Shown here in pieces: positions 14,746-23,121 of a stretch of DNA of 40,708 nucleotides; the first letter of the stretch is position 1; the number at the start of each line of letters is the position of its first letter. The stretch lies in IMG/VR virus record IMGVR_UViG_3300017991_000200, positions 1-40,708 of that record; one strand, 5' to 3'. A program made the translations under genes and the position numbers. This DNA comes from a virus. Under the pieces are notes generated by a model. The model ran no database searches, was not told the origin of the DNA, and saw only the letters and a program-made list of their open reading frames with translations.

Positions 14746-15537
14746 ATGGGTAAAAGAGAAAGACATCCTGGGGATGGAGGGATTCCCTTCATAATATTAA
14801 CAGGGGAGAGGTGTGGTGGGACATTACTATCTCATCTATTAGATAGTCACCCACGTGTGCTGTGCCATAAAGGAGAGATACTATCTAATAAACACTGGTT
14901 GGCTAGATATACTAATAATGCTGTAGAGAAACTAACTTGCGCATTTAATATGCCTGGATACTTGGCTTGCGGAGTGAAAATCTTGTTTGGCGATGCGCCT
15001 GATGGGAGTTATCTCAAAAAGCATATATTAGAGGAAAGATATCCAATAATTATACTAGTTAGAAATCCCTTGCGTTCCTATGTATCCTTAATCATCTCAA
15101 GAACTAGAGAAGAATTGGGGAATAGTGCCCATACATACCGCACATTGAATGAGGTACACGTTATATTAGATATACCGTCAACCATAGAGTATATTATGTA
15201 CCATCTAGGGGAGTACAAGTGGTGGATGAATTACTCCAGGCAAAACGAGTCTACAACCACCGTGTTGGAGTACATAGATATAGCTCAAAATTTGCAACCA
15301 TATTATGGGGAATATAGTGACGAGATACCAGAATATCATTATATGGACAGACCGAGAATAAATGGTTTATCTTGTATTGATGGCGGTAAACTGATATCGT
15401 ATACTCAGATAGCCAATCCCAAGCGCATGGAATATCTAGTACGCAACTATGAGGAATTAGAGAAAGCCATGATAGATGTTGGATACTCTCATTGGTTGAA
15501 CGATACTGAGAGCGTCATACCTTATATAGCAACATAA
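14746..15537 (+). CDS. sulfotransferase-like protein
   Basis: A 263-residue protein, starting at ATG 14746 eight bases after AAAGGA. The N-terminal P-loop-like segment TGERCGGTLLSHLLDSHP (residues 19-36) matches the 5'-phosphosulfate-binding loop of sulfotransferases, and LVRNPLRSYVS (105-113) matches the 3'-phosphate-binding site with its arginine and serine. Such enzymes move sulfate from PAPS to sugars, proteins or small molecules. It is the last gene of the plus-strand block, apart from the structural genes. The acceptor is unknown; host surface glycans or glycosylated virion parts are plausible. Confidence 0.75.
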   Translation: MGKRERHPGDGGIPFIILTGERCGGTLLSHLLDSHPRVLCHKGEILSNKHWLARYTNNAVEKLTCAFNMPGYLACGVKILFGDAPDGSYLKKHILEERYPIIILVRNPLRSYVSLIISRTREELGNSAHTYRTLNEVHVILDIPSTIEYIMYHLGEYKWWMNYSRQNESTTTVLEYIDIAQNLQPYYGEYSDEIPEYHYMDRPRINGLSCIDGGKLISYTQIANPKRMEYLVRNYEELEKAMIDVGYSHWLNDTESVIPYIAT

Positions 15538-15554
15538 CTTAATGGGAGCACAAT

Positions 15555-15593
15555 AAAGTGGGTAATGGTTACAAAATAATCATTACCCACTTT
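15555..15593. terminator. bidirectional terminator at convergent junction
   Basis: A 17-bp stem with one G-U pair (AAAGTGGGTAATG... with ...CATTACCCACTTT) closes a 5-base CAAAA loop. It has A residues on one side and T residues on the other. It lies 17 bases after the last plus-strand gene and between the two convergent blocks, so it can stop transcription in both directions. Confidence 0.8.
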
Positions 15594-15599
15594 TGAAAC

Positions 15600-15654
15600 A
15601 AGTAGGAGGTTGCCCCACTGCATTACGTGGATGTAGTGGGGCGATCTCCTACTT
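15600..15654. terminator. second hairpin at the convergent junction
   Basis: AAGTAGGAG (15600-15608) pairs with CTCCTACTT (15646-15654), and inside it CCCCACTGCAT (15613-15623) pairs with ATGTAGTGGGG (15631-15641) with one G-U. It is GC-rich and overlaps the 3' end of the first minus-strand gene. It may help end late transcripts or protect their 3' ends. Confidence 0.55.
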
Positions 15655-15892
15655 TATTATTATGTAGTTTGGCTTTGACTTCCATCTCAACTGCAGCGGC
15701 ACGTAATTGCCGCGCTATATCTTCTAATACATTAGCCACATGATTATTGTATGCTACAGGAGAAGATCTCTGTATTGCTTCTAATATATATTGAATAAGA
15801 TTTTCGTCAGGCACTTCTTCAGATAAATTTAATGTACTTAATAATTTACTCTTAAAGTCATCACCATTAGTTCTTTTCTTGCGTTGCGTCAC
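15623..15892 (-). CDS. small hypothetical protein
   Basis: An 89-residue charged, helical protein with a GTG start preceded by a very strong GGAGGTGAT ribosome-binding site. No membrane segment or motif is visible. It is the last gene of the structural transcription unit, overlaps the preceding small gene by 26 bases, and its 3' end lies within a hairpin. Possibly a regulatory or accessory tail protein; unknown. Confidence 0.55.
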   Translation of the reverse strand: MTQRKKRTNGDDFKSKLLSTLNLSEEVPDENLIQYILEAIQRSSPVAYNNHVANVLEDIARQLRAAAVEMEVKAKLHNNKVGDRPTTST

Positions 15893-16121
15893 TTATGATC
15901 ACCTCCACATTATTTATGATACTATCTACTTCATCATGTACTAATTTACTCTTTGCTGATCTTATGATATTTGTTATACTGCCAATTATATCCTCTTTTA
16001 CCCTACTTATCACTATCTCATCAGTAATTTCTGATGTATCTGGGTGTGAAGTATAATTTACTTTATGGGCACTTACTAACTCATTCCATGCCTCTTTAGA
16101 TAGTTTTACTGTAATAATCAT
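15867..16121 (-). CDS. small hypothetical protein
   Basis: An 84-residue protein, with AGGAGG before the ATG, directly after the tail fibre gene. It reads as a soluble protein with a short strand followed by long charged helices (residues 28-80). It could form coiled-coil dimers. The position after the fibre is where fibre assembly chaperones are often found, but there is no motif to support that. Confidence 0.55.
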   Translation of the reverse strand: MIITVKLSKEAWNELVSAHKVNYTSHPDTSEITDEIVISRVKEDIIGSITNIIRSAKSKLVHDEVDSIINNVEVIISDATQEKN

Positions 16122-16130
16122 AATTTCCTC

Positions 16131-18569
16131 CTAACTCAAACTAGTAATTATCCCACCACGAACCGTTATAGTGTTGCCATTATTATCTACAAACGTTCCT
16201 GTTACACCATTATAAGTAGGTGAACCAAACGACCCACCTACTTGAAAATAACTATATGCCCATACCGCGCCTGAGCTCCAATTTAACCCTGCGCGTGATG
16301 TAGACCCCCCTGCACCTCCGCAGGTGATGTCGCCATTACTATCTCCATACGTAGAAATAGCATCCCAACACCCAATAGCTCCATTTACAAGTAATTGTCC
16401 ACTAGACCCTGGTGCTCTCCCAATACCAACACTACTATCCACACGCACGCTATCAGGTGTTCCGATTTGATTTGCCGCATCACGATGCCATTCGCAATCA
16501 TTTCCGATCTTCAACGAGTATCCGGCATCTATATCAACGCCTTGATGCGCATCTAGATTCCCTTCAATATCAACATTGCCATCGAAATTGGCATTTCCTG
16601 TGTCTCCATATAGAGTAATATGAGTATTGTAACTGCTATCTCTAACGTATATGTACCCAGTTTGTCCGGAGCCTCCGCAATATAAACGCGAATACAAATA
16701 CAAATAATTATTCACGTATACATAACTATCGAACGTTGCGCTTTGGTCGGTGTCAATAGCTCCAGAACCACTGGCTGAAGAGTGGTCGTGCGATTTATTA
16801 TGATGATCATTTGCGGACACGTCATTTAGTTCATCATGGCTTCCCGTGAAGTTTATGCCTCCATCATACATATATATTTTATCGCACGCAAGCCCTAGAT
16901 ATGCTGTATCTGCCTTATTGCGCACGTGCATGTATGTACTATTTTTTGGTATTAGTTGTATATCATACGCATTACTTCTAAATGCTTCCCCCTCAAAATA
17001 TCTACTTCCAATATCTAAATTAGCAGGACTATGATTAACTCCATCTATCGCGATGCTATGTAACTGATTGTGATGATCGTTCGCGGATACTCCACTGATT
17101 CCATCGTGATCAATACCACTGTCTTTGATGTACAGATTACCTCCAGATACCCCAAAATCGGATCCGTTATAGTTTAACGAGATAGTAGCATCTATCTCTG
17201 TACCAGCATCTACAGCCAATATTTCTATTGGATATACATATCTTAAATCCAAGATACGCTCTGTACCACGTGTAACTCCATTTTCCTTTACCGTCAATCC
17301 GTCCCAACTCAAGGCTTGTCCTACTAGACTCAACCCGCTGCCCGCTGCGTTCACGTACTGTGTATGGTCATTATGACTTAAACCTGATAAACCTCCATGA
17401 TCAATACCACTATCTTTGATGTATATATTATCTCCGGATACACCAAAATCGTTCGAATCGTAATTAAATCTAATCTGTTGTCCGGAAATAGTTAATGGTG
17501 CGCCATACACTGTTGCCGAAGCATGGTGGGGACTACTATCGCCTATGGCTGCATGTCTTGCAATATTTAAGTATTGGGTATGATCGTCGTGACTTAATCC
17601 TGTTAATGCTCCATGATCAGTAACACCTGGAGAGGTATTACTAATGGTGATATCTATCTCAGTACCATCATCGCTAACACTTATTCCCACCCCACTGCCC
17701 GCTATATAATTCAATATGGGTTGTGTACCTATATAAGAACCAGCTCTTTCTACTCTTACACCATCCCAACTAAGTGCTTGCCCTACCATACTTAATCCAC
17801 TACCTGCAGCATTTACATATTGAGTATGGTCATTATGGCTTAATCCTGTTAATGCTCCATGATCAGTAACACCTGGAGAGGTATTACTAATGGTGATATC
17901 TATCTCAGTACCATCATCACTAACATTAACACCTACACCACTACCAGCTATGAAATTTAAGATGGGGCGTGTACCTATGTAGGAACCAACTCTTTCTACT
18001 CTTACACCATCCCAATCTATATCTACAGCATTAGGTGTTGAGTAGTCCAGCGTTATATAATCCCCACCATTAACTGTTAATGAGTTTGGGTATTCATCAG
18101 TTTCATCACCTTTGGTCCACAACTCGCCCATTACATATGGAACTAATAGAAATGGGCGGTAATCCTCATACACATACCCGTTTACCCCATCATCTTCATC
18201 TAATATAGATGACATAGCCACACGTTGATACACAGCGCATAGTACCAATACCCCAAATGGTGGATCAGGCACCAAAGGTATTGCAGCCTCACTACCATAC
18301 TCCCAGCTCAATACCCCGCCATCATCTAGAGTTAACAATGCATATCTGGGATTAGTGGCAGGGGCAACTATGCTGGGTGTATTTGAGTCGATGAATGTTA
18401 TAGGTGTATGACCTATCCATACTGTGCCTGACCCTAGCACTTGAAGCGTCATATCTGGAGTTAGTTGTTGCCTCACTACCAGAGTGCGTAGATTGGGTGA
18501 TAATACCCCACCCAATCTTATTTGAGTATACCCATGTATCCCATACTGGGATCGTTCAAAATCTTGCAT
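16131..18569 (-). CDS. repetitive tail fibre protein
   Basis: An 812-residue fibre. It starts 2 bases after the beta-helix gene without a good ribosome-binding site, so coupling is likely. Residues 1-165 form an attachment domain. The middle has repeats of about 82 residues carrying DHGALTGLSHNDHTQY-type histidine motifs, seen in phage fibres where histidines may bind metal along the shaft, with additional single copies and a DHHN variant. The C-terminal part (about 600-812) is glycine- and serine-rich, ending in a probable receptor-binding tip. It likely contacts the host surface. Confidence 0.82.
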   Translation of the reverse strand: MQDFERSQYGIHGYTQIRLGGVLSPNLRTLVVRQQLTPDMTLQVLGSGTVWIGHTPITFIDSNTPSIVAPATNPRYALLTLDDGGVLSWEYGSEAAIPLVPDPPFGVLVLCAVYQRVAMSSILDEDDGVNGYVYEDYRPFLLVPYVMGELWTKGDETDEYPNSLTVNGGDYITLDYSTPNAVDIDWDGVRVERVGSYIGTRPILNFIAGSGVGVNVSDDGTEIDITISNTSPGVTDHGALTGLSHNDHTQYVNAAGSGLSMVGQALSWDGVRVERAGSYIGTQPILNYIAGSGVGISVSDDGTEIDITISNTSPGVTDHGALTGLSHDDHTQYLNIARHAAIGDSSPHHASATVYGAPLTISGQQIRFNYDSNDFGVSGDNIYIKDSGIDHGGLSGLSHNDHTQYVNAAGSGLSLVGQALSWDGLTVKENGVTRGTERILDLRYVYPIEILAVDAGTEIDATISLNYNGSDFGVSGGNLYIKDSGIDHDGISGVSANDHHNQLHSIAIDGVNHSPANLDIGSRYFEGEAFRSNAYDIQLIPKNSTYMHVRNKADTAYLGLACDKIYMYDGGINFTGSHDELNDVSANDHHNKSHDHSSASGSGAIDTDQSATFDSYVYVNNYLYLYSRLYCGGSGQTGYIYVRDSSYNTHITLYGDTGNANFDGNVDIEGNLDAHQGVDIDAGYSLKIGNDCEWHRDAANQIGTPDSVRVDSSVGIGRAPGSSGQLLVNGAIGCWDAISTYGDSNGDITCGGAGGSTSRAGLNWSSGAVWAYSYFQVGGSFGSPTYNGVTGTFVDNNGNTITVRGGIITSLS
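17575..18015 (-). repeat. 246-bp direct repeat inside fibre gene
   Basis: Two adjacent copies of a 246-base unit (82 codons) differ mainly at scattered third positions. For example, TTAATCCTGTTAATGCTCC occurs near 17594 and again 246 bases later. Copies with lower similarity follow near 17353 and 17093. It arose by tandem duplication and could recombine to change the fibre length. Confidence 0.75.
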
Positions 18570-18571
18570 TA

Positions 18572-20371
18572 TTATATGTTATGCGCTATCTCATTACCTG
18601 TTCCCGTATCATCAACATTACCGCCACTATTCCCAGTTATTAGATTAGCCACTAAAATATTATAGTCGCCATTGATATCTACTCCAATACCTGTATTACC
18701 AGATATCCGATTTCCATTCATTACTATAGTACCTGCTGCAGAATGTATGAATATACCATTCCCATTTTCGTATATATCATTACCTACTACAGTAGTGGAT
18801 GCAGAGGAAGAGTCAAATTGTAATCCCTCGCCTGCGCACTTTACTATATGGTTACCAACGATACTGCTTAGGGAAATTACACCTGTGATACCATCATCAC
18901 CACACTCCCGTATTAAATTGTTAGTTATTTTAAGTCTGGTACCTGATATAATATTTATGCCGTGGTTGTTAACAACCGTTATAGTATTGTTAGATATAAC
19001 CGTGTCTCCAGAAGAATCTATATATATACCATCCTCTGAGAATTCAGTGATGATATTGTTTACTATACTACTTGCTGGGCAGGAATCTACATATATACCA
19101 TAATCACCACCACTCATACGGCAATTTTCTATGGTATGCATATACCCACCAAATAACTTAATACCCATAGATCCGGATGCTGCATTCCAATTATCCCATA
19201 TTAGTATATCTAAATCTCTCATAATACAATCGTAACTATCCTCTATCAATATAGTGGGAGCATTTCTAGCATATACTAATCTGGTATTTTCAATATTACT
19301 GCCATAATGAGTGTTCAAAGCTATGGTGGGTAATGATAAGGTACAATTATTCTTCCTGATAGTAATATCACGTATGGTCACTCGTTTCATATCAGCTATC
19401 ATATAATCCACTGAAGATATAGATGCTCCTTCATATGGAACTAATAGAGTGAGTTGTGTTCCTCCAACATAGGTATCCACCCACAATACATCTCCATATT
19501 CTGTAATAAGTACTTTATCTTCATCCGATGTAGACCAAGCAGTACCTGATCCTGTAACAGCGGTTGATCCATTAGTTAGTGAGATCGTACCAGTATCAGA
19601 GGATACAGTTCCTGACTCACCTACTATAACTGTACCAGACGGCAGATCTATGATTGTACCATTTTTACTCTCTCCAATCAAAGCACCATTGTTAGGTATA
19701 GTAAATCCAGCCACTTCAGTGTATACCCCATCTCTAACGTACACCGTTTTAGCCCCAGCAGAAAATGCTTGGGATGGCAATAAATAATCGCCATTTCCAT
19801 TAACATCAACTATGGCATCATAAACCATTTGACCCATAGTATGTAAACACCATTCCCTAACATCCGTCAATTCACTGCTAGTAATTACAGCAGTTGAGGA
19901 AGTGGTATGCACATTAGCCAAAGGAATTTCCCAAACCGTGGCATCCTGCTGTAGTGTGGGAGGTATAGGATTGGGATCGGCTAATCCCTCATGAACTGTA
20001 ATTTCAGCACTTTTAGAGCCAAAAGTTAATTTCACTACTATGGTGTCTATACGTTCGTCAGCACCTACTAGACCACCACTAATTGTTACATTTGTTGAGG
20101 CATCATTATGAACCCATGCCCCTTCTACAATACTACTGCCTTTCCCCACTTGCACTATCATCCCAGTGCCAGGAGCAGTAACTTCGTAGGAGTCTTCATA
20201 GCCTTTCACAACTCCCCTATTACCTTTTCCCACAAAGGTAGATCCCCACACTTCTCTCCAATCTTCGGAGCTATATAATACTACATCAAATGGAATTGCC
20301 TTTACTGTCATTTCATTACCTCCTATACCCAACAAAATTATTATTGATAATAAGTTTAATACCTTTTTCAT
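18572..20371 (-). CDS. right-handed beta-helix (pectate-lyase-like) tail protein
   Basis: A 599-residue (from 20371) or 579-residue (from 20311) protein. Residues about 200-590 show repeated short strands with V-x-N-N/I-x-G turns (IENCRMSGGDYGIYV, ISNNTITVVNNHGINI), the rhythm of a parallel right-handed beta-helix as in phage tailspikes, NosD and pectate lyases. Both candidate starts have AGGAGG: the 20371 start would add MKKVLNLLSIIILLGIGG, a membrane- or signal-like stretch, while 20311 starts at MTVKAIPF. It likely binds or cuts a surface polysaccharide. Confidence 0.75.
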   Translation of the reverse strand: MKKVLNLLSIIILLGIGGNEMTVKAIPFDVVLYSSEDWREVWGSTFVGKGNRGVVKGYEDSYEVTAPGTGMIVQVGKGSSIVEGAWVHNDASTNVTISGGLVGADERIDTIVVKLTFGSKSAEITVHEGLADPNPIPPTLQQDATVWEIPLANVHTTSSTAVITSSELTDVREWCLHTMGQMVYDAIVDVNGNGDYLLPSQAFSAGAKTVYVRDGVYTEVAGFTIPNNGALIGESKNGTIIDLPSGTVIVGESGTVSSDTGTISLTNGSTAVTGSGTAWSTSDEDKVLITEYGDVLWVDTYVGGTQLTLLVPYEGASISSVDYMIADMKRVTIRDITIRKNNCTLSLPTIALNTHYGSNIENTRLVYARNAPTILIEDSYDCIMRDLDILIWDNWNAASGSMGIKLFGGYMHTIENCRMSGGDYGIYVDSCPASSIVNNIITEFSEDGIYIDSSGDTVISNNTITVVNNHGINIISGTRLKITNNLIRECGDDGITGVISLSSIVGNHIVKCAGEGLQFDSSSASTTVVGNDIYENGNGIFIHSAAGTIVMNGNRISGNTGIGVDINGDYNILVANLITGNSGGNVDDTGTGNEIAHNI

Positions 20372-20373
20372 AA

Positions 20374-20706
20374 CTACCTCCTGTATCTAGCATATAAATA
20401 TTCTCCCTCCTCTAGCGCAGTATTCAAAGTTATACTACTGCCACTAATGGTATAACCTTGCTTATAATTTGATGGCACAGAATCGTACTTTTGCATTACT
20501 CCGTCACGAGTTAATTCTAAACTTTCTAATGGATTGGGTGTATAGGATAATGTAAATATGTTGGCAGTGACTTGTATTGGATGCTCCTCCACAAAATTGG
20601 GTACATCACCTACATCACCCCACTCTTGTACATCATGCCTTCGTATTTGTCTTTCGATGTCTTCTAATTTTTGAAGTAAATTACCAGAGCCATCATATCT
20701 AGCCAT
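20374..20706 (-). CDS. small tail/baseplate-associated protein
   Basis: A 110-residue protein, ATGA-coupled to the hub gene upstream. The first 25 residues are helical (LLQKLEDIERQIRR), followed by a beta-rich domain ending in EYLYARYRR, a fold seen in many small phage baseplate or fibre-attachment proteins. It probably joins the hub to the beta-helix and fibre. Confidence 0.6.
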   Translation of the reverse strand: MARYDGSGNLLQKLEDIERQIRRHDVQEWGDVGDVPNFVEEHPIQVTANIFTLSYTPNPLESLELTRDGVMQKYDSVPSNYKQGYTISGSSITLNTALEEGEYLYARYRR

Positions 20707-22238
20707 TATATAGTTTCCAATTTAACTTTTACAGTTTCGCCCATATCTTTACGTACAGATACAGTAACTTCTACTATACGTACATCCTTTCTTTCTCCAT
20801 CAAATATACCAGTCACTAGATCCCCTAAAAACCACTCACGACCATAGGTACACCCCATAGTATCAGCTATATCAAAATCAAAACTATCGAACGCACCTTT
20901 GGCTATTAAGTTCTCATCACCTACATTAGTGAGTTTTGCTATAGTATCGTCGTTTCTGCTATCCACAAACCCTTCTACAATATTCCAAGGGGATTCAGAT
21001 TGAGCATCTTCATCGTCAACTATAACTACCAGCCTATCTTTACCTTTTCCTGGACCGCCAACATATATACGGTTTATTTCAGTCAATCTATCGGTTGTCA
21101 ATGATGGGTATAGCATGTTGCCTCTACCTAGAGAAAATACTACTGATAGATTCCCTTCTGTATTCCCTACTCTTCTATCTGAGCCACGTTGATCGGATAT
21201 CTTGAACATAAATTCATGAGATACCCGCCACTCAGATAGATACTCTATCCAAAAATCTACATTACCTGCATTAGCCAACTCTTGAGCCACATCTAATAAT
21301 CTAGTATTGCGTATATTACGTGTGACGTAATCTCCTAATATTGGATCATGTAAGTCCTCAATGGTAAGATTAGGTATCTGCCTTCCAGCATCTATTTCGC
21401 AAGGATATAATTGGCACAAGTATAGATTTCTATACCCGCATGCTGGTGGATACAAATTTGTACCAGTCAATTCTATTTCTATACTATCCCCTATTGGTAC
21501 AGTGGGAAGTCTACCCAAATTTACTGGACCGTATGGAGTGATAGATGTTACATCCCCAAATGTATGGCTCCAACTTGCTACTACAGATGCCCCATGCCTG
21601 ACTTCTATATCCAGCTTATCATCCCAACTCAATTCCCCACTACCATCATCATTGGCACTGAATACCAACTCTCCCCCATTATATGTGACCGTATGAGTAG
21701 AATTATGGAATACATTAGGAGGAGCTACTGGGCAAGGATCACTTATTGACGCACTAACTAATAACGTGTGAGATGTAGAGGAGCTTCGTTGTACCAGATA
21801 CGTTTGTGTACCAGAAGCAGCATTCTCATTTACATACTCCTTAATTACTTCTTCAGCAAACCCTGCTTTGGATGAAAAGTCTTCATCACAAGGAGGCTCC
21901 ACCAATCTTCTACGTAATAAATCCTCTAATGTTCTACCTATAGATTCACGATATAGTGCTCCATCTTTTTCTGCATATCTTCTGGTATATCTATTAAATC
22001 CAGAGTAATCTTTAACCCACTCATCCATATACATGGGCTTGCGCCATATCTCAAAGATGTAATCGGTGTAGTCGAATAACGCGCTTTTAGGATCATCCAT
22101 ATCTATACGTATTTGGTGAGAACCTACACCATTGACTCTGTTAGTATAGCTAATGTATCTAGCATTGGCTATATATGCCACAGTAGCTGCATCGTGATCT
22201 ACTATTCTCACATGGTATAGATTACCCAAATTACTCAT
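20706..22238 (-). CDS. tail hub protein (ReqiPepy6 gp37-like)
   Basis: A 510-residue protein, starting at ATG 22238 where it overlaps the distal tail stop by ATGA; a TTG at 22259 is less likely. The early region (YHVRIVDHD..., IEIWRKP) and the later LLDVAQELANAGNVDFWIEY match the beta-structured phage hub proteins of the siphovirus gp37/Tal N-terminal family. An insert of about residues 150-290 with several cysteines looks like an added beta-sandwich domain. It follows the distal tail protein and forms the tip on which fibres sit. Confidence 0.7.
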   Translation of the reverse strand: MSNLGNLYHVRIVDHDAATVAYIANARYISYTNRVNGVGSHQIRIDMDDPKSALFDYTDYIFEIWRKPMYMDEWVKDYSGFNRYTRRYAEKDGALYRESIGRTLEDLLRRRLVEPPCDEDFSSKAGFAEEVIKEYVNENAASGTQTYLVQRSSSTSHTLLVSASISDPCPVAPPNVFHNSTHTVTYNGGELVFSANDDGSGELSWDDKLDIEVRHGASVVASWSHTFGDVTSITPYGPVNLGRLPTVPIGDSIEIELTGTNLYPPACGYRNLYLCQLYPCEIDAGRQIPNLTIEDLHDPILGDYVTRNIRNTRLLDVAQELANAGNVDFWIEYLSEWRVSHEFMFKISDQRGSDRRVGNTEGNLSVVFSLGRGNMLYPSLTTDRLTEINRIYVGGPGKGKDRLVVIVDDEDAQSESPWNIVEGFVDSRNDDTIAKLTNVGDENLIAKGAFDSFDFDIADTMGCTYGREWFLGDLVTGIFDGERKDVRIVEVTVSVRKDMGETVKVKLETI

Positions 22239-23119
22239 ATACCAAGATACCTTTCCCAATATTCCATAGTAATTCTACTATCAGAATTACTTACAGTACT
22301 GTACACCAATACGTAATTTACGCCATCTTCTATAGCCCATGGGGGCAATAATCTAAAATCAACTAAAGAACTATTTTCGCTGAGATACCCCGTCCAATTT
22401 ACTCCGCTTGGACCATCTACTCTTAAGATATCCCAATCAGTGTATATAGTTGCTATTTGTCGTGGCTCTAAGTATGTTTCTAATTTTAATTCTTTATCCT
22501 CATCCGTCAAATTTTTAATTACTACATCTTGCAGTGGACCTCGTAGTGTTATAGTGGGTTTGGCTTCTAAATGCCCACTATTTGTAACTTGCCAAATATT
22601 AGTTAAACTTGACCCAAAAGCGAACGGGAACATAAATGAAAATTGCAGGTTTTGTAATGATGTAAGAGACGCTTCTGCTACAGTCATAGTATCCTTTTTC
22701 CAAGTAGGATCATGCGCTATTAACCTAATTACTGCTCCTTGCGCATTTGATTGGGGCTGTTGGGCAGAACTCATACCAAAATCAGCTTCGTACATGACTT
22801 CTATATGCCATGTAATACCTTTTATTTCCAATTTCAATTTGGCTTTTCCCCGAAACGGGTTTAAGAATCCTATCAAATCACGCCTGCCGTCAAACAATGC
22901 ACCTCTATCTGAATATATAGACATTAACCCTATTTGTATGCGCCTAGAACCTAAATTCCAACGCTTGACACTCTCCCCTTGCTGCTGTATATGACGTTGA
23001 GTAGTGTAATCTATGGGAGGCATACCAAATCCTTGAGAAGATAATAGTATCCTCCCAGCCCTATCGTCAAAAGTATACTTTTCCCCATCTGAAGTCTCTA
23101 GCCATAACATTTCTCGCAT
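22235..23119 (-). CDS. distal tail protein (Dit-like)
   Basis: A 294-residue protein. The N-terminal part (MLWLETSDGEKYTF, then IQIGLMSIYSDR and a region of long strands) and the central HDPTWKKDT element match distal tail proteins, whose hexameric ring caps the tail tube. The C-terminal portion has the beta-sandwich LEAKPTITLRGPL and YLEPRQIATIY. It directly follows the tape measure gene and overlaps the hub start, the standard siphophage order. Confidence 0.72.
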   Translation of the reverse strand: MREMLWLETSDGEKYTFDDRAGRILLSSQGFGMPPIDYTTQRHIQQQGESVKRWNLGSRRIQIGLMSIYSDRGALFDGRRDLIGFLNPFRGKAKLKLEIKGITWHIEVMYEADFGMSSAQQPQSNAQGAVIRLIAHDPTWKKDTMTVAEASLTSLQNLQFSFMFPFAFGSSLTNIWQVTNSGHLEAKPTITLRGPLQDVVIKNLTDEDKELKLETYLEPRQIATIYTDWDILRVDGPSGVNWTGYLSENSSLVDFRLLPPWAIEDGVNYVLVYSTVSNSDSRITMEYWERYLGI

Positions 23120-23121
23120 CG

